NCBI GenBank assembly: GCA_003222535.1
Contig: QHWJ01000366.1
Span: forward strand, 1-34,850
DNA from: Acidobacteriota bacterium
GTDB lineage: Bacteria; Acidobacteriota; Vicinamibacteria; Vicinamibacterales; CAVVIG01
Direction: 5' to 3'
DNA: 34,850 nucleotides
Below the pieces are notes generated by a model. It worked only from the letters and a program-made list of their open reading frames with translations. It did not search any database and was not told the origin of the DNA. The translations under genes and the position numbers were made by a program. Below, piece after piece: positions 26,134 through 34,068 of the stretch (positions are counted from its first letter, which is position 1; each line of letters starts with the position of its first letter).

Positions 26134-28272
26134 ATGCACCCGCTTCTGCAGCCGATGCTCGCGTCGCTGGCCGAGGCGCCGCTCGACGACCCTCAGCTCG
26201 TCTACGAACCGAAGTACGACGGCATCCGGGCGATCGCGGAGATCGCGCCGAAGGGACGCGTGCGTCTCTGGTCGCGGCTCGGCAACGAGAAAACCCGCCA
26301 GTTCCCGGAGATCACCGCCGCGCTCGAGACGTGGGCGCGAACGCGCAACGAACTGCTCGTGCTCGACGGCGAGATCGTCGCGCTCGACGGCACGGGCGAG
26401 CCGACAGGCTTTCAGCAGCTTCAAGGCCGAATCCACGTGATCGATCCGGACGCATCCCGCGCGGCCGGCCGCTCCCGCACTTCCCGCACCTCCCTCCCCC
26501 CCAGCCCTGCCAGCCCCAGCTCCCCTGCTGTGGCCTTCATCGCCTTCGACCTCCTGCGCAACGGCCGGACGGACTTTCGCGATCGTCCTCTCGTCGAGCG
26601 CCGCGCCGCGCTCGAACGGGTGTTCGGCCGTACGGGATCGCCGCTCCTGCGCCTCAGCCACATCGTCCGCGGCGACGGACGAGCGCTGTTCAAGCAGGCG
26701 ATGGAGCGCGGCTGGGAAGGGTTGATCGCGAAGCACGCGCTGTCGCTGTACAAGTCGGGCAAGCGCTCCCCCGATTGGCGCAAGCTCAAGATCCTGCGCG
26801 AACAGGAGTTCGTCGTCGGCGGATGGACCGAGCCGCGCCAGATGCGCGCGTACTTCGGCGCGCTCCTGCTCGGCGTGTACGAGGGCAAGGACCTCGTCTA
26901 CGTGGGCCACTCGGGCACGGGCTTCACCGAGCGCGAGCTCGCGCGCGTGATGAAGCGGCTCGAGCCGCTCGAGACGAACGAGTGTCCGTTCAGGAGCCGG
27001 CCGAAGACGAACGAGCGGCCGCATTGGGTCCGCCCGGAGCTCGTCGTGCAGATCAGGTTCACCGAGTGGACAGCCGACGCGAAGCTCCGACATCCCGTTT
27101 ACCTCGGTCTACGGGATGACAAAAAGCCGACAGGCGTGACGCGGGAAGAGCTCGTCCCGGTTCGGAGTTCAGCACTCGGCGTTCATGGTTCTGATGCCGG
27201 ACGCCAGGCGCCGACCCGGAACGCTGAACGCGTGAACGCCGAACGAAAGACTCCCGAACGCAGAACCAGAAGCGGACCCGGCATCCTGAACCCCGAACCC
27301 GGGACCCAGATGCTGCTCGATCAACTGGCGGAGCTGGAGAAGGCCCGCCGCGACGGTGTGCTCGCGCTCCCCGGTGGCGACCGGCTGAGCGTCACGAACC
27401 TGCATAAGGTTTTCTGGCCGAAGCAAAAGCTGACGAAGGGCGATCTCTTCCGCTATTACGTCCGCGCCGCGCCCTTCGTGTTGCCGGCCGTCACCGATCG
27501 GCCGCTGGTCATGAAGCGCTTCCCCAACGGCATCGCGGCAGCGCCGTTCTATCAGCACCGCGCCCCGGAGGTGCCCCCCGGCGTGCGCACTCAAGTCGTG
27601 AGCGGCGTTGAAAAGAGGCCGCAGATCGTCGGGGGCGACCTGAAGACGCTGTTGTACATGACGCAGCTCGCGGCAATCTCGCAGGATCCGTGGTTTTCGC
27701 GCGTGGACCACCCGGAGTTCGCCGACTACGCCGCGTTCGACCTCGATCCAGCCGAGGGCGTCGCTTTCCCGCGCGTGCTCGATGTGGCCCGCTGGATTCG
27801 TGACGAGCTCGATATGCTTGGCGCCATCGGCGTGCCGAAGACGTCGGGCTCCGACGGCCTCCACATCTACATCCCGCTTCCGCCGGGCACGCCGTACGAC
27901 GCGGGGCTGCTCTACTGCCAGATCGTCGCCACCGTCGTCGTGCAGAAGCATTCGAAGGTCGCCACTATCGAGCGCAGCGTCGCCGCGCGGGGCACGCGCG
28001 TCTACATCGATTGCCTGCAGAACGTTCCGGGCAAGACGCTCGCAACCGCCTACAGCGCGAGGGCGAGCGCATACGCCGGTGTGTCGACGCCGCTGGGCTG
28101 GCAGGAGATCGACGCGGGGTTCGATCGCACGGCTTTCACGATCGAAACCGCGCCATCTCGATTCGAAGAGGCTGGTGATCTGTGGGCGTCGCTCAAGAAG
28201 TCGAAAGGCGTGGACCTCGAGAGGGTCACACGATACGCAAGGAAAGTTCGAAGTCGGAAGTCGGAAGTCTGA
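26134..28272 (+). CDS. ligD: LigD-type ATP-dependent DNA ligase with polymerase/primase domain
   Basis: 712 aa, two catalytic domains in the order ligase-polymerase. The ligase part (about 1-340) has the adenylation motif EPKYDGIRA with nucleophile K27, DGEIVALD, and EGLIAKH, then an OB-fold (VYVGHSGTGFTE). The polymerase part (about 415-700) has VTNLHKVFWP, MKRFPNGI, the metal pair D536/D538 in FDLDP and SGSDGLHIYIPL. There is no phosphoesterase domain. Known LigD proteins work with Ku in non-homologous end joining; no Ku gene lies in the window. Two low-complexity inserts interrupt it: Ser/Pro-rich at residues about 105-132, and a linker (about 343-392) encoded by degenerate GAACGC-type repeats. 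The stop codon sits inside a GAAGTCN array, so the last residues (SRKSEV) are repeat-encoded. Confidence 0.92.
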   Translation: MHPLLQPMLASLAEAPLDDPQLVYEPKYDGIRAIAEIAPKGRVRLWSRLGNEKTRQFPEITAALETWARTRNELLVLDGEIVALDGTGEPTGFQQLQGRIHVIDPDASRAAGRSRTSRTSLPPSPASPSSPAVAFIAFDLLRNGRTDFRDRPLVERRAALERVFGRTGSPLLRLSHIVRGDGRALFKQAMERGWEGLIAKHALSLYKSGKRSPDWRKLKILREQEFVVGGWTEPRQMRAYFGALLLGVYEGKDLVYVGHSGTGFTERELARVMKRLEPLETNECPFRSRPKTNERPHWVRPELVVQIRFTEWTADAKLRHPVYLGLRDDKKPTGVTREELVPVRSSALGVHGSDAGRQAPTRNAERVNAERKTPERRTRSGPGILNPEPGTQMLLDQLAELEKARRDGVLALPGGDRLSVTNLHKVFWPKQKLTKGDLFRYYVRAAPFVLPAVTDRPLVMKRFPNGIAAAPFYQHRAPEVPPGVRTQVVSGVEKRPQIVGGDLKTLLYMTQLAAISQDPWFSRVDHPEFADYAAFDLDPAEGVAFPRVLDVARWIRDELDMLGAIGVPKTSGSDGLHIYIPLPPGTPYDAGLLYCQIVATVVVQKHSKVATIERSVAARGTRVYIDCLQNVPGKTLATAYSARASAYAGVSTPLGWQEIDAGFDRTAFTIETAPSRFEEAGDLWASLKKSKGVDLERVTRYARKVRSRKSEV
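27161..27310. repeat. Degenerate short repeats encoding the ligase-polymerase linker
   Basis: Units of GAACGCN or GAACCCN type (CGGAACGCTGAACGC, GTGAACGCCGAACG, CTGAACCCCGAACCC) and their complements occupy the linker between the two LigD domains. Codon phase is kept, but the encoded peptide is arbitrary and Arg/Pro-rich. It looks like intergenic repeat DNA tolerated in a flexible linker. Confidence 0.55.
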
Positions 28273-28294
28273 AGTCAGCAGTCTGCAATGCTGG
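28247..28294 (+). repeat. Heptad repeat array overlapping the ligD stop codon
   Basis: TTC followed by GAAGTCG, GAAGTCG, GAAGTCT, GAAGTCA, GCAGTCT and GCAATGCTGG. The TGA of the ligase gene (28270-28272) lies in the third unit. The last 24 bases match 11028-11051 at 21 positions. Confidence 0.8.
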
Positions 28295-28303
28295 GACTGA
28301 GAT

Positions 28304-28380
28304 TGGTGCGCCCGACAGGGTTCGAACCTGTGGCCTACAGCTCCGGAGGCTGTCGCTCTATCCAGCTGAGCTACGGGCGC
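28304..28380 (-). tRNA. tRNA-Arg (anticodon CCG)
   Basis: On the minus strand: acceptor GCGCCCG pairs with CGGGCGC, D arm GCTC/GAGC, anticodon arm ACAGC-CTCCGGA-GCTGT with CCG, T arm ACAGG-TTCGAAC-CCTGT, encoded CCA end. All stems are complete. Confidence 0.96.
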
Positions 28381-28397
28381 GCAGTGACGCGGACCGT

Positions 28398-28406
28398 AGT
28401 CTAGCA
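28398..28406 (-). promoter_or_regulatory. Extended -10 element of tRNA-Arg(CCG)
   Basis: TGCTAGACT on the minus strand, 18 nt before the tRNA, fits an extended -10 (TGn-TAGACT). It closely resembles TGCTAGAAT before tRNA-Lys. The -35 is weak. Confidence 0.35.
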
Positions 28407-28447
28407 GGTCTTGCGGCCGCATATAAACTGACCGCTGGAGGCACGAC

Positions 28448-29815
28448 GTGAGGTTCTCTTTCGCGCTCATCGCGACAGTCGCGGTCCTCTCGACCCACGC
28501 GCCGGCACAGAGCACGGGTGTGACCGCCGCGGAGTTTCAGGCGCGGCGAACGGCGCTGGCGAAAGCCATCGGCACCGACGCGGTGTTCATTGCGTTCTCG
28601 CCCCTGCCCGCGCGCCGTACCGGCGACGTCGACTGGCCGTTCCGTCAGGAAGACAACCTTCTGTATCTGACCGGGATGAACGAGCCCGACACGACCCTCG
28701 TCCTGCTCCCGGGCGAGCGCGATCACCACGAGTTGATCTTCGCGCGCGATCGCGATCCGGCCACCGAGGCGTGGACCGGCAGGATCATGTCGAGGGACGA
28801 AATCACGGCAGCCAGCGGCCTCTCGGAGGTGGCGACGTCCGGGCAGTTCAACAACTTCGTCGACCTGCTGATGCAGGGCCGCGGGTGGGGCGCCGTCCCG
28901 GCGCCGGACCGCTACTATGCGGCGCCGGGAATGCCGTCGTTCCTCGCCGCCGTGCGGGGCGGGCGTGCCCAGGTGTGGCTCGTCCTCGAGGACCGCGCCG
29001 GCGCGACGGCCCTGTCGCGCGAGCAACAGTTCGCGGACCAGATGCGGCGGCGCTATCCGGAGGTGAAGTTCCGCGACGCCTCGCCGCTGCTCCACGCGAT
29101 GCGCGAAATCAAGAGCGCGGCCGAGCTCGCCTTGATCCAGCGCGCCGTGGACATCACGTCCGAGGCACAGAAGGCGGCGATGGCTCGCGTCCTCACGGCG
29201 ACGCGCGAGAGCCAGGTCCAGGCCACGATCGAATTCACTTTTCGCAACCTCGGCGCGTGCTGCTGGGCGTTTCCGTCGATCGTCGCCGCGGGAAGAAACG
29301 CGACGACCCTGCATTACGAGAGCAATAACGATCCGATCGTGCGCGGCGGCCTGCTCCTGACCGACATCGGCGCGGAGGTCGAGGGCTACTCCGCCGACGT
29401 CACGCGAACCTATCCGGCCGGCGGGAGCTTTTCCGCCGACCAGCTCGCCATCTACGACGCCGTCTTCGCCGCGCAGAACGAGGCCCTCCCGCTCATGCGC
29501 CCCGGCCGGAAGTTCATCGAGGTGCACAACACGGCGCTCGACGTCGTCGGCCGCGAGCTCCTCAAGCTCCGGCTCGTGACGAGGAACACGCCGGAGCAGG
29601 CGCGCCTCTATTTGTTTCACGGTACCGGACATCCGCTCGGCCTCCAGACGCACGACGTCTACGATCGGACGAGAACGTTCGAGCCCGGCATGGATGCGCG
29701 CCGCCGTGACGCGCTACGGGGGCATCGGCGTCCGGATCGAAGACGATGTGCTGATTACCGCGGGCGAGCCGAAGATGCTGTCCGAGGCTGCGCCACGCGC
29801 AGCGCGCGAGATTGA
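28448..29815 (+). CDS. Xaa-Pro aminopeptidase-like (M24B), broken near its C-terminus
   Basis: 455-aa frame with a GTG start and a Sec signal peptide (residues 1-20, cleavage near APAQS). The N-terminal creatinase-like domain (DWPFRQEDNLLYLTGMNEPD) and most of the pita-bread metallopeptidase domain are normal: metal aspartates in LLTDIGAEVEGYSADVTRTY, and histidine in FHGTGHPLGLQTHDVYD. After FEPGMD (about 29690) the sequence turns into Arg-rich nonsense. The expected continuation, including the EPG segment with a metal-binding glutamate, is missing, and the last conserved strand (GIGVRIEDDVLIT) is found in the +1 frame directly downstream. A deletion plus frameshift, or an assembly error, has therefore removed one metal ligand and displaced another; as read the enzyme should be inactive. 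Confidence 0.85.
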   Translation: MRFSFALIATVAVLSTHAPAQSTGVTAAEFQARRTALAKAIGTDAVFIAFSPLPARRTGDVDWPFRQEDNLLYLTGMNEPDTTLVLLPGERDHHELIFARDRDPATEAWTGRIMSRDEITAASGLSEVATSGQFNNFVDLLMQGRGWGAVPAPDRYYAAPGMPSFLAAVRGGRAQVWLVLEDRAGATALSREQQFADQMRRRYPEVKFRDASPLLHAMREIKSAAELALIQRAVDITSEAQKAAMARVLTATRESQVQATIEFTFRNLGACCWAFPSIVAAGRNATTLHYESNNDPIVRGGLLLTDIGAEVEGYSADVTRTYPAGGSFSADQLAIYDAVFAAQNEALPLMRPGRKFIEVHNTALDVVGRELLKLRLVTRNTPEQARLYLFHGTGHPLGLQTHDVYDRTRTFEPGMDARRRDALRGHRRPDRRRCADYRGRAEDAVRGCATRSARD

Positions 29816-29834
29816 GAGGCTGATGAAGCGATGA
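29694..29834 (+). pseudogene. Out-of-frame C-terminal end of the M24 peptidase
   Basis: In the +1 frame relative to the peptidase the DNA reads RAAVTRYGGIGVRIEDDV, then LITAGEPKMLSEAAPR and EIERLMKR with a stop at 29832-29834. This is the normal end of Xaa-Pro aminopeptidases, with the metal-ligand Glu in RIEDD, so the frame was lost between about 29685 and 29705. Confidence 0.8.
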
Positions 29835-29909
29835 CGAAAGGTTTATGATCGAGCGCGCGCTCGTTGGCTGAACGGTCTCGCTCGTCTTGCGGGTTGAAGC
29901 GATCGCAAT

Positions 29910-32267
29910 TCATCTCGCACGGGGTGCAGACGGGGTACGGAATGTAGCGCGACCGTCACCCAGGCCCGCGCCCGCCGCCGCGACGCTGCCCGTCGGATCC
30001 ACCTTCAGTACCTTTACCAGCACCGTCGCATAGCCCTCCTCCGCCGATGATCTGGCCGATCCGACAATCGCGAAGTCACCGTGTGCCTCGAACGCGATGT
30101 CATTCGATGCGGCGAAGACCCTGTTGCCATTGGCGTCGATGATCTCGGCGCGGGCAAAGACGTAATCGTCCGCGCCCGGCGGAACGCCCGCATCGTCGAT
30201 CGACACGCGCAGCCGGGCGGCCGGCCCGGCGGTCGCGACGCTGTGGCGGGCAACCTCGCGGCCGCCGATATAGGCCACCGCGAGCAGCATTCCAGGCTGG
30301 AAGCGGCCGGCGGCGAACCGCAGCGGTGGATGCCGCAGCCTGTCCGACAGGGCGTCACGCGCCGGCGTTTTCTTCCCAAGGCTTCGGCCATTCAGGAAAA
30401 GCTCCACCTGCTCGGCATTGGTGAAGACACGAACCGTGGGGCCGGAGCCTTTCTGCCAATGGCTGGCGATATGAACCATCGGGCCGCCGTCGAACAGCGG
30501 CGAGCGCTCCTCCGCGTCGCGTTGGCTGCGAAAGAACCAGTAGGCGAACTTGGGCAGCCGCTCGATGCTCATGACGCCCGATGTCTCGAGATCGTCGGCA
30601 TCGCCGCGATTGTAGTCGAACATCACCCAATAGGCGTCGGCGAAGGCGGGGACACGCAGATTGTCGTTATGGGCTTCCTGCACATTGGTCGCCTGTTGCA
30701 GGAGCCGTGCTTCACCGCTGCCGAGCGTCTGGCGCGACGAGCGATCGCCGGCCTTCAGGGTGGACCAGCCGTGCTGGTTGATGCCTGCATTCTGGTCATA
30801 GTATTCCCAGTCACCATATTCCGAGACGACATAGGGCCGGCCGGGTTCCTCATAATGCTGCAACCGGTGCTGCCGCGCCTGCAGGAAGATGTCGAAGCCG
30901 TTCTTCTGCCAGCCCGCCGACCAGGCCTGGTCGCCCGGATATTCCTGATGCACCACGCGATCGAATTGGCGGACCAGATCCTCGGGCATCCGGGTCTCGT
31001 TGAGCGAACACTCCCATGCGATGACGCTCGGATGGTTGCGGTCTCGCCGGATCATGTCGCGACAGGTGTCGATCGCCTGCGCACGGAAGGCCGGGCCGGG
31101 GTTGAAATACTGCCAGCCGGGAATGGCGTCGAGCAGCACCAGCCCCAGTTCGTCGGCTGCGGCCATGAAGGCGGGCGAATGCGGGTAATGCGACAGGCGG
31201 ACATAGTCGAAGCCCGCTTCCTTGATCCTTTTGGCGTCACGATAGTCGGCCTGCGGCGACAGCGCGTAGCCGATATAGGGATATTCCTGATGCCGGTTGA
31301 CGCCGTGCAGGAACATGCGTTCGCCATTGATGCTGAACCCCGTCTTGTCGATGGCGATGCGACGGATGCCAATACGCGTTTCAGCGCGGTCGATGTCGCC
31401 CTCACCGCTGGAGACGGTGGTGACAAGCCGGTACAGGTTGGGGTGACGCGGCGACCAGAGCGCCGGGTTGTCGAGGACGATCCGCAACTGGCTCCGTTCT
31501 GTGACGCTCCCGGCAGGGGTGAGGGCGCCGTGGGCCTCGCCGACCTTCCGCTCGCCGAGGTAGAGTTCGTGCATAACCTGCGCGCGCGCCGTCCCGCGCC
31601 CTGCATTGCCTATATCGGCGGCGATCGACACCACCACCCGCTCCCTGGTCGCTTCGGGATAGGTCACGAACAGCCCGCCGCCGGCAATCCGTCCAGCGAG
31701 CATTTCGTCGGTCAGGTGGACCGCTGGCTTCACCATCAGGCGCACACCCCGATAAAGCCCTCCATAGCTGTTGAAGTCCAGTTCCCTGAGCGGCCTGGGA
31801 CCCGTGACGACATTGTCGCGATTGTCGAGGCGGACGAGCAGGCGGTTCGTCCTGCCATGGGCAAGATGCGGCGACAGGTCGACCGTGAACGGCAGATACC
31901 CGCCCTGATGCCGCGCGATGAGGCGGCCGTTGAGGCTGACCTCAGCGACATTCATCGCCGCCTCAAACCGCAGCAGGACGGTCTTGGCGCGCCAGGCGCC
32001 CGGCGCGTTGAAGCGCTTTTCGTAGAAAGCGATGCCCTGCCACTGGTTGTCGACCACGCGCGACTCGATGCGCGTGGTGTGGGGAAGCGTCACCATGTCC
32101 CATCGCGCGTCGGCCGGCGGGGCGGCGGGTACCGTCCGATCGTCGATTCGGATGAAGCGCCAGCCGCCGTTGAACGGCACGTCGCGGGCCGCCACCTGGC
32201 CGGCCGAGAACAGCGCGACTGTCCAGGCGAGCAGCAGGCGGGCGAAGGGCGAGGACCGTCGCGACAT
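29910..32267 (-). CDS. Secreted glycoside hydrolase family 2 (beta-galactosidase-like)
   Basis: 785 aa from ATG 32267, preceded by AGGG at 7 nt; an in-frame TTG at 32285 is less likely. A Sec signal peptide (SRRSSPFARLLLAWTVALF, cleavage near QVAA) directs export. The layout is GH2: sugar-binding jelly-roll (FNGGWRFIRIDD; GGYLPFTVDLSPHL), Ig-like domain (ALWSPRHPNLYRLVTTV), TIM barrel (FSINGERMFLHGVNRHQEYP) with acid/base E424 in SLNETRMP and nucleophile E483 in VVSEYGDWEY, then further beta domains to the end. The linkage and sugar are not certain; exo-acting beta-galactosidase or a related activity is likely. Its DNA looks less GC-rich than its neighbours, with words such as CATATTCC and GATATAGG, which hints at acquisition. 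No transporter or regulator accompanies it. Confidence 0.9.
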   Translation of the reverse strand: MSRRSSPFARLLLAWTVALFSAGQVAARDVPFNGGWRFIRIDDRTVPAAPPADARWDMVTLPHTTRIESRVVDNQWQGIAFYEKRFNAPGAWRAKTVLLRFEAAMNVAEVSLNGRLIARHQGGYLPFTVDLSPHLAHGRTNRLLVRLDNRDNVVTGPRPLRELDFNSYGGLYRGVRLMVKPAVHLTDEMLAGRIAGGGLFVTYPEATRERVVVSIAADIGNAGRGTARAQVMHELYLGERKVGEAHGALTPAGSVTERSQLRIVLDNPALWSPRHPNLYRLVTTVSSGEGDIDRAETRIGIRRIAIDKTGFSINGERMFLHGVNRHQEYPYIGYALSPQADYRDAKRIKEAGFDYVRLSHYPHSPAFMAAADELGLVLLDAIPGWQYFNPGPAFRAQAIDTCRDMIRRDRNHPSVIAWECSLNETRMPEDLVRQFDRVVHQEYPGDQAWSAGWQKNGFDIFLQARQHRLQHYEEPGRPYVVSEYGDWEYYDQNAGINQHGWSTLKAGDRSSRQTLGSGEARLLQQATNVQEAHNDNLRVPAFADAYWVMFDYNRGDADDLETSGVMSIERLPKFAYWFFRSQRDAEERSPLFDGGPMVHIASHWQKGSGPTVRVFTNAEQVELFLNGRSLGKKTPARDALSDRLRHPPLRFAAGRFQPGMLLAVAYIGGREVARHSVATAGPAARLRVSIDDAGVPPGADDYVFARAEIIDANGNRVFAASNDIAFEAHGDFAIVGSARSSAEEGYATVLVKVLKVDPTGSVAAAGAGLGDGRATFRTPSAPRAR

Positions 32268-32390
32268 TACGATACCCTGGCTCAAAATAATACACTCCGG
32301 CTCCGTCCGGATGACTCATCAGGAGAGAAAGACTAAAGGAGTGAGGACGAGGGTACGGAGGGCCTCGCTCGGAAGAACTTATCGCGGCGG

Positions 32391-32415
32391 CAGGCGGCGC
32401 CGGATGCGCCGCCTG
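32391..32415 (-). terminator. Hairpin after the dienelactone hydrolase gene
   Basis: CAGGCGGCGC (32391-32400), CGGAT loop and GCGCCGCCTG (32406-32415) form a perfect 10-bp stem 21 bp downstream of the minus-strand stop codon. No T-run follows, so it would be a weak or Rho-assisted terminator. Confidence 0.5.
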
Positions 32416-32436
32416 ATGCAGACGAATCTGACGCCG

Positions 32437-33339
32437 CTACGCGAGCGCGGTCTTGTAGAGCGCGACCAGTTTGCCCCAGGCCCGCTCCGCGTCAGGCTTG
32501 CTGTAGATCGGCTTTCCGTTCTGGAGCGGCATGTCCGGGACGCACCAACCGTGGAGGGCCTCGGGATAGACTTCGATCTCCGCCGGCACCTTTGCCGCGG
32601 CAAACGCCTCGCGCAGCTTGTTCTTCGCATCGGGCTGGCGCATGTCGTCGTTCGACGCCACCCCGAAATACATCCGTGCCTTGATTTTCGGCGCGAGCAG
32701 GTGCGGACTCGCGGGCGTGTCGGTCACCAGTCCCCCGCCGTGGAACGACGCGCCCGCACCAATTCGATCCGGCGACGCGGCGGCGGTCCTCACCACGAGC
32801 GGGCCGCCCATACAATAGCCCTGCGTGCCAATCTTCCTGGCTTTGTCGACCGGCGCCTGCGCATCGAGGAACGCAATGCAGGCCACCGCATCCTTCTCTG
32901 CCGCACCCGGCGCGTTGATCGACGCCATCAGCGGCTGCAGCTTGGCCATGTCAGCTGGATTCTGGAAGCTGAAGGACGACGGATCCTGAATGACGGGCGC
33001 CTTCGCCAGCCGATAAAAGGGATTGGGTACGAGGACTGAATAGCCTTCGGCCGCAATGCGCCTGGCGATGTCGCGCATCGACGGCCGCAACCCGAACGCG
33101 TCGGGCCAGATCAGCACGCCCGGATGTGCGCCGCTTGCGGGATGAATGAACGCCGCATCGCACACGCCGTCGGAGGTCTTCACCTCCACATGAGTCTCGA
33201 CGACCGGCAGGTCCGCGGCCGACGCGGACCCGGCGGCGGCGGCAAGGCCCGCGGCCAGGGACATGGCGACGAAGTCGCGTCGCGACAGGTCGTTCGCCGT
33301 CTCGATGTTCCCGTTCTGATCCTGTTTCTCATCAGCCAT
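32437..33339 (-). CDS. Tat-exported dienelactone hydrolase family protein
   Basis: 300 aa. The ATG at 33339 is chosen because AAGGAG lies 7-8 nt upstream and because the protein then opens with a twin-arginine signal (LSRRDFVAMSLAAG, then an Ala-rich stretch to ASAAD near residue 42). The alpha/beta-hydrolase has the dienelactone hydrolase hallmarks: nucleophile C176 in GTQGYCMGG, the acid in GVASNDDMRQP and the histidine in EALHGWCVPD. Family members hydrolyse dienelactones in chlorocatechol breakdown or other small esters and lactones; export suggests a different, extracytoplasmic substrate. No aromatic degradation genes are nearby. Confidence 0.9.
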   Translation of the reverse strand: MADEKQDQNGNIETANDLSRRDFVAMSLAAGLAAAAGSASAADLPVVETHVEVKTSDGVCDAAFIHPASGAHPGVLIWPDAFGLRPSMRDIARRIAAEGYSVLVPNPFYRLAKAPVIQDPSSFSFQNPADMAKLQPLMASINAPGAAEKDAVACIAFLDAQAPVDKARKIGTQGYCMGGPLVVRTAAASPDRIGAGASFHGGGLVTDTPASPHLLAPKIKARMYFGVASNDDMRQPDAKNKLREAFAAAKVPAEIEVYPEALHGWCVPDMPLQNGKPIYSKPDAERAWGKLVALYKTALA

Positions 33340-33628
33340 CGTTCGTCTCCTTGTTGGCGCACCGTTTCGTCGGCACGCGGCATCAGCCTCCGTTTCGAAC
33401 GCACCGGACCCGTGGGCGCGTCCGCGCGTGCTCACACCATCGGCGGGCTCGCGCGTCCACGGTGATGATCGCACCGGTGAGATGGCTGGCGCGCGGCGAT
33501 GCCGCCCCCCGCTGATACCTCCCCGCGTCGCTTCTGCATGTATGCCCTCACTCACGCGGGGCGCCTTCGTCAACCGGGATTGATCGCGAGGACACGAACG
33601 CGTCTGGTCGCGTACGCACTCGCCAGAC
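33340..33628. other. Intergenic region without recognised gene
   Basis: About 290 bp upstream of the dienelactone hydrolase. It should contain that gene's promoter, but no clear -35/-10 pair was found. Adjacent sequence from 33629 on is a recombinase relic, so part of this stretch may be the eroded upstream portion of the same element. Confidence 0.4.
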
Positions 33629-33853
33629 GTGCAACGGGCCGGGAAGAATCTGCGCGCGCGGCTGAAGGATTGGCGCGCGATGCTCCGACGGCACGGGCCA
33701 GTTGCGCGCCAGATGCTCGCGAAGTTGAACGACGGGCGGCCTACGTTCACAGCCCGACATCGAGCAGCGATTCTACAGGTTCTCCGGGACAGCGACGCTC
33801 GGAAACTTGCTGACCGGGCAGGTCTCCGAGAACGACGCGGTTGGACCGTTGGT
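33629..33853 (+). pseudogene. Relic of a serine site-specific recombinase (C-terminal end)
   Basis: Frame one (33629 to about 33752) reads LRARLKDWRAMLRRHGPVAR then QMLAKLNDGRPTFT, and the next frame (from 33753) continues PDIEQRFYRFSGTATLGNLL then TGQVSEN. Joined, these match the C-terminal end of large serine recombinases (the DWRxLLRR...ARQxLxKLLxGRxxFTP...YRFxGxxTLxxLLxG pattern). A single-base shift near 33752 separates the halves, the catalytic N-terminus is absent, and the frame runs into the tRNA. It is a dead remnant of a mobile element beside tRNA genes. Confidence 0.65.
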
Positions 33854-33854
33854 A

Positions 33855-33931
33855 TGGCGCGCCCGGAGGGACTCGAACCCCCGGCCTACAGGTTCGAAGC
33901 CTGCCGCTCTATCCAACTGAGCTACGGGCGC
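33855..33931 (-). tRNA. tRNA-Arg (anticodon TCG)
   Basis: Minus-strand cloverleaf: acceptor GCGCCCG with CGGGCGC, D arm GCTC/GAGC, anticodon arm GCAGG-CTTCGAA-CCTGT (one G-T pair) with TCG, T arm GGGGG-TTCGAGT-CCCTC region, encoded CCA. It is divergent from tRNA-Lys 137 bp away. Confidence 0.95.
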
Positions 33932-33944
33932 ACACAGTGCGTCC

Positions 33945-33950
33945 ATTCTA
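33945..33950 (-). promoter_or_regulatory. -10 element of tRNA-Arg(TCG)
   Basis: TAGAAT on the minus strand, 13 nt before the tRNA, so the transcript would start close to the mature 5' end. The same hexamer serves tRNA-Lys in the other direction. The -35 is not clear. Confidence 0.35.
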
Positions 33951-34008
33951 TCGCGCGACCGCGCAAGAGCGATCACCGCGCGCGGGATCGTGAGCCAGCC
34001 CGTCGCTA

Positions 34009-34017
34009 TGCTAGAAT
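34009..34017 (+). promoter_or_regulatory. Extended -10 element of tRNA-Lys
   Basis: TGCTAGAAT is a good extended -10 (TGn followed by TAGAAT), 51 nt before the tRNA. The -35 region (TCGTGA) is poor, as is usual with extended -10 promoters. Confidence 0.4.
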
Positions 34018-34068
34018 CGCGTTTCTGCCCCGGCGCGATTCCGCGCGCCGATCACCCGTGCTTCCCGC

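Noticed and set aside
29845-29865. Palindrome CGAGCGCGCGCTCG considered as terminator
   Set aside because: Self-complementary GC runs of this kind arise often by chance in such DNA, and there is no T-tract or loop.
29910-33339. GH2 and dienelactone hydrolase genes considered as a carbohydrate utilisation operon
   Set aside because: A gap with a hairpin separates them, there is no transporter or regulator, and the families are unrelated in pathway.
33842-33960. Protein-like peptide MARPEGLEPPAYRFEACRSI on the plus strand
   Set aside because: This is the well-known false translation of the antisense of a tRNA gene, here tRNA-Arg(TCG).
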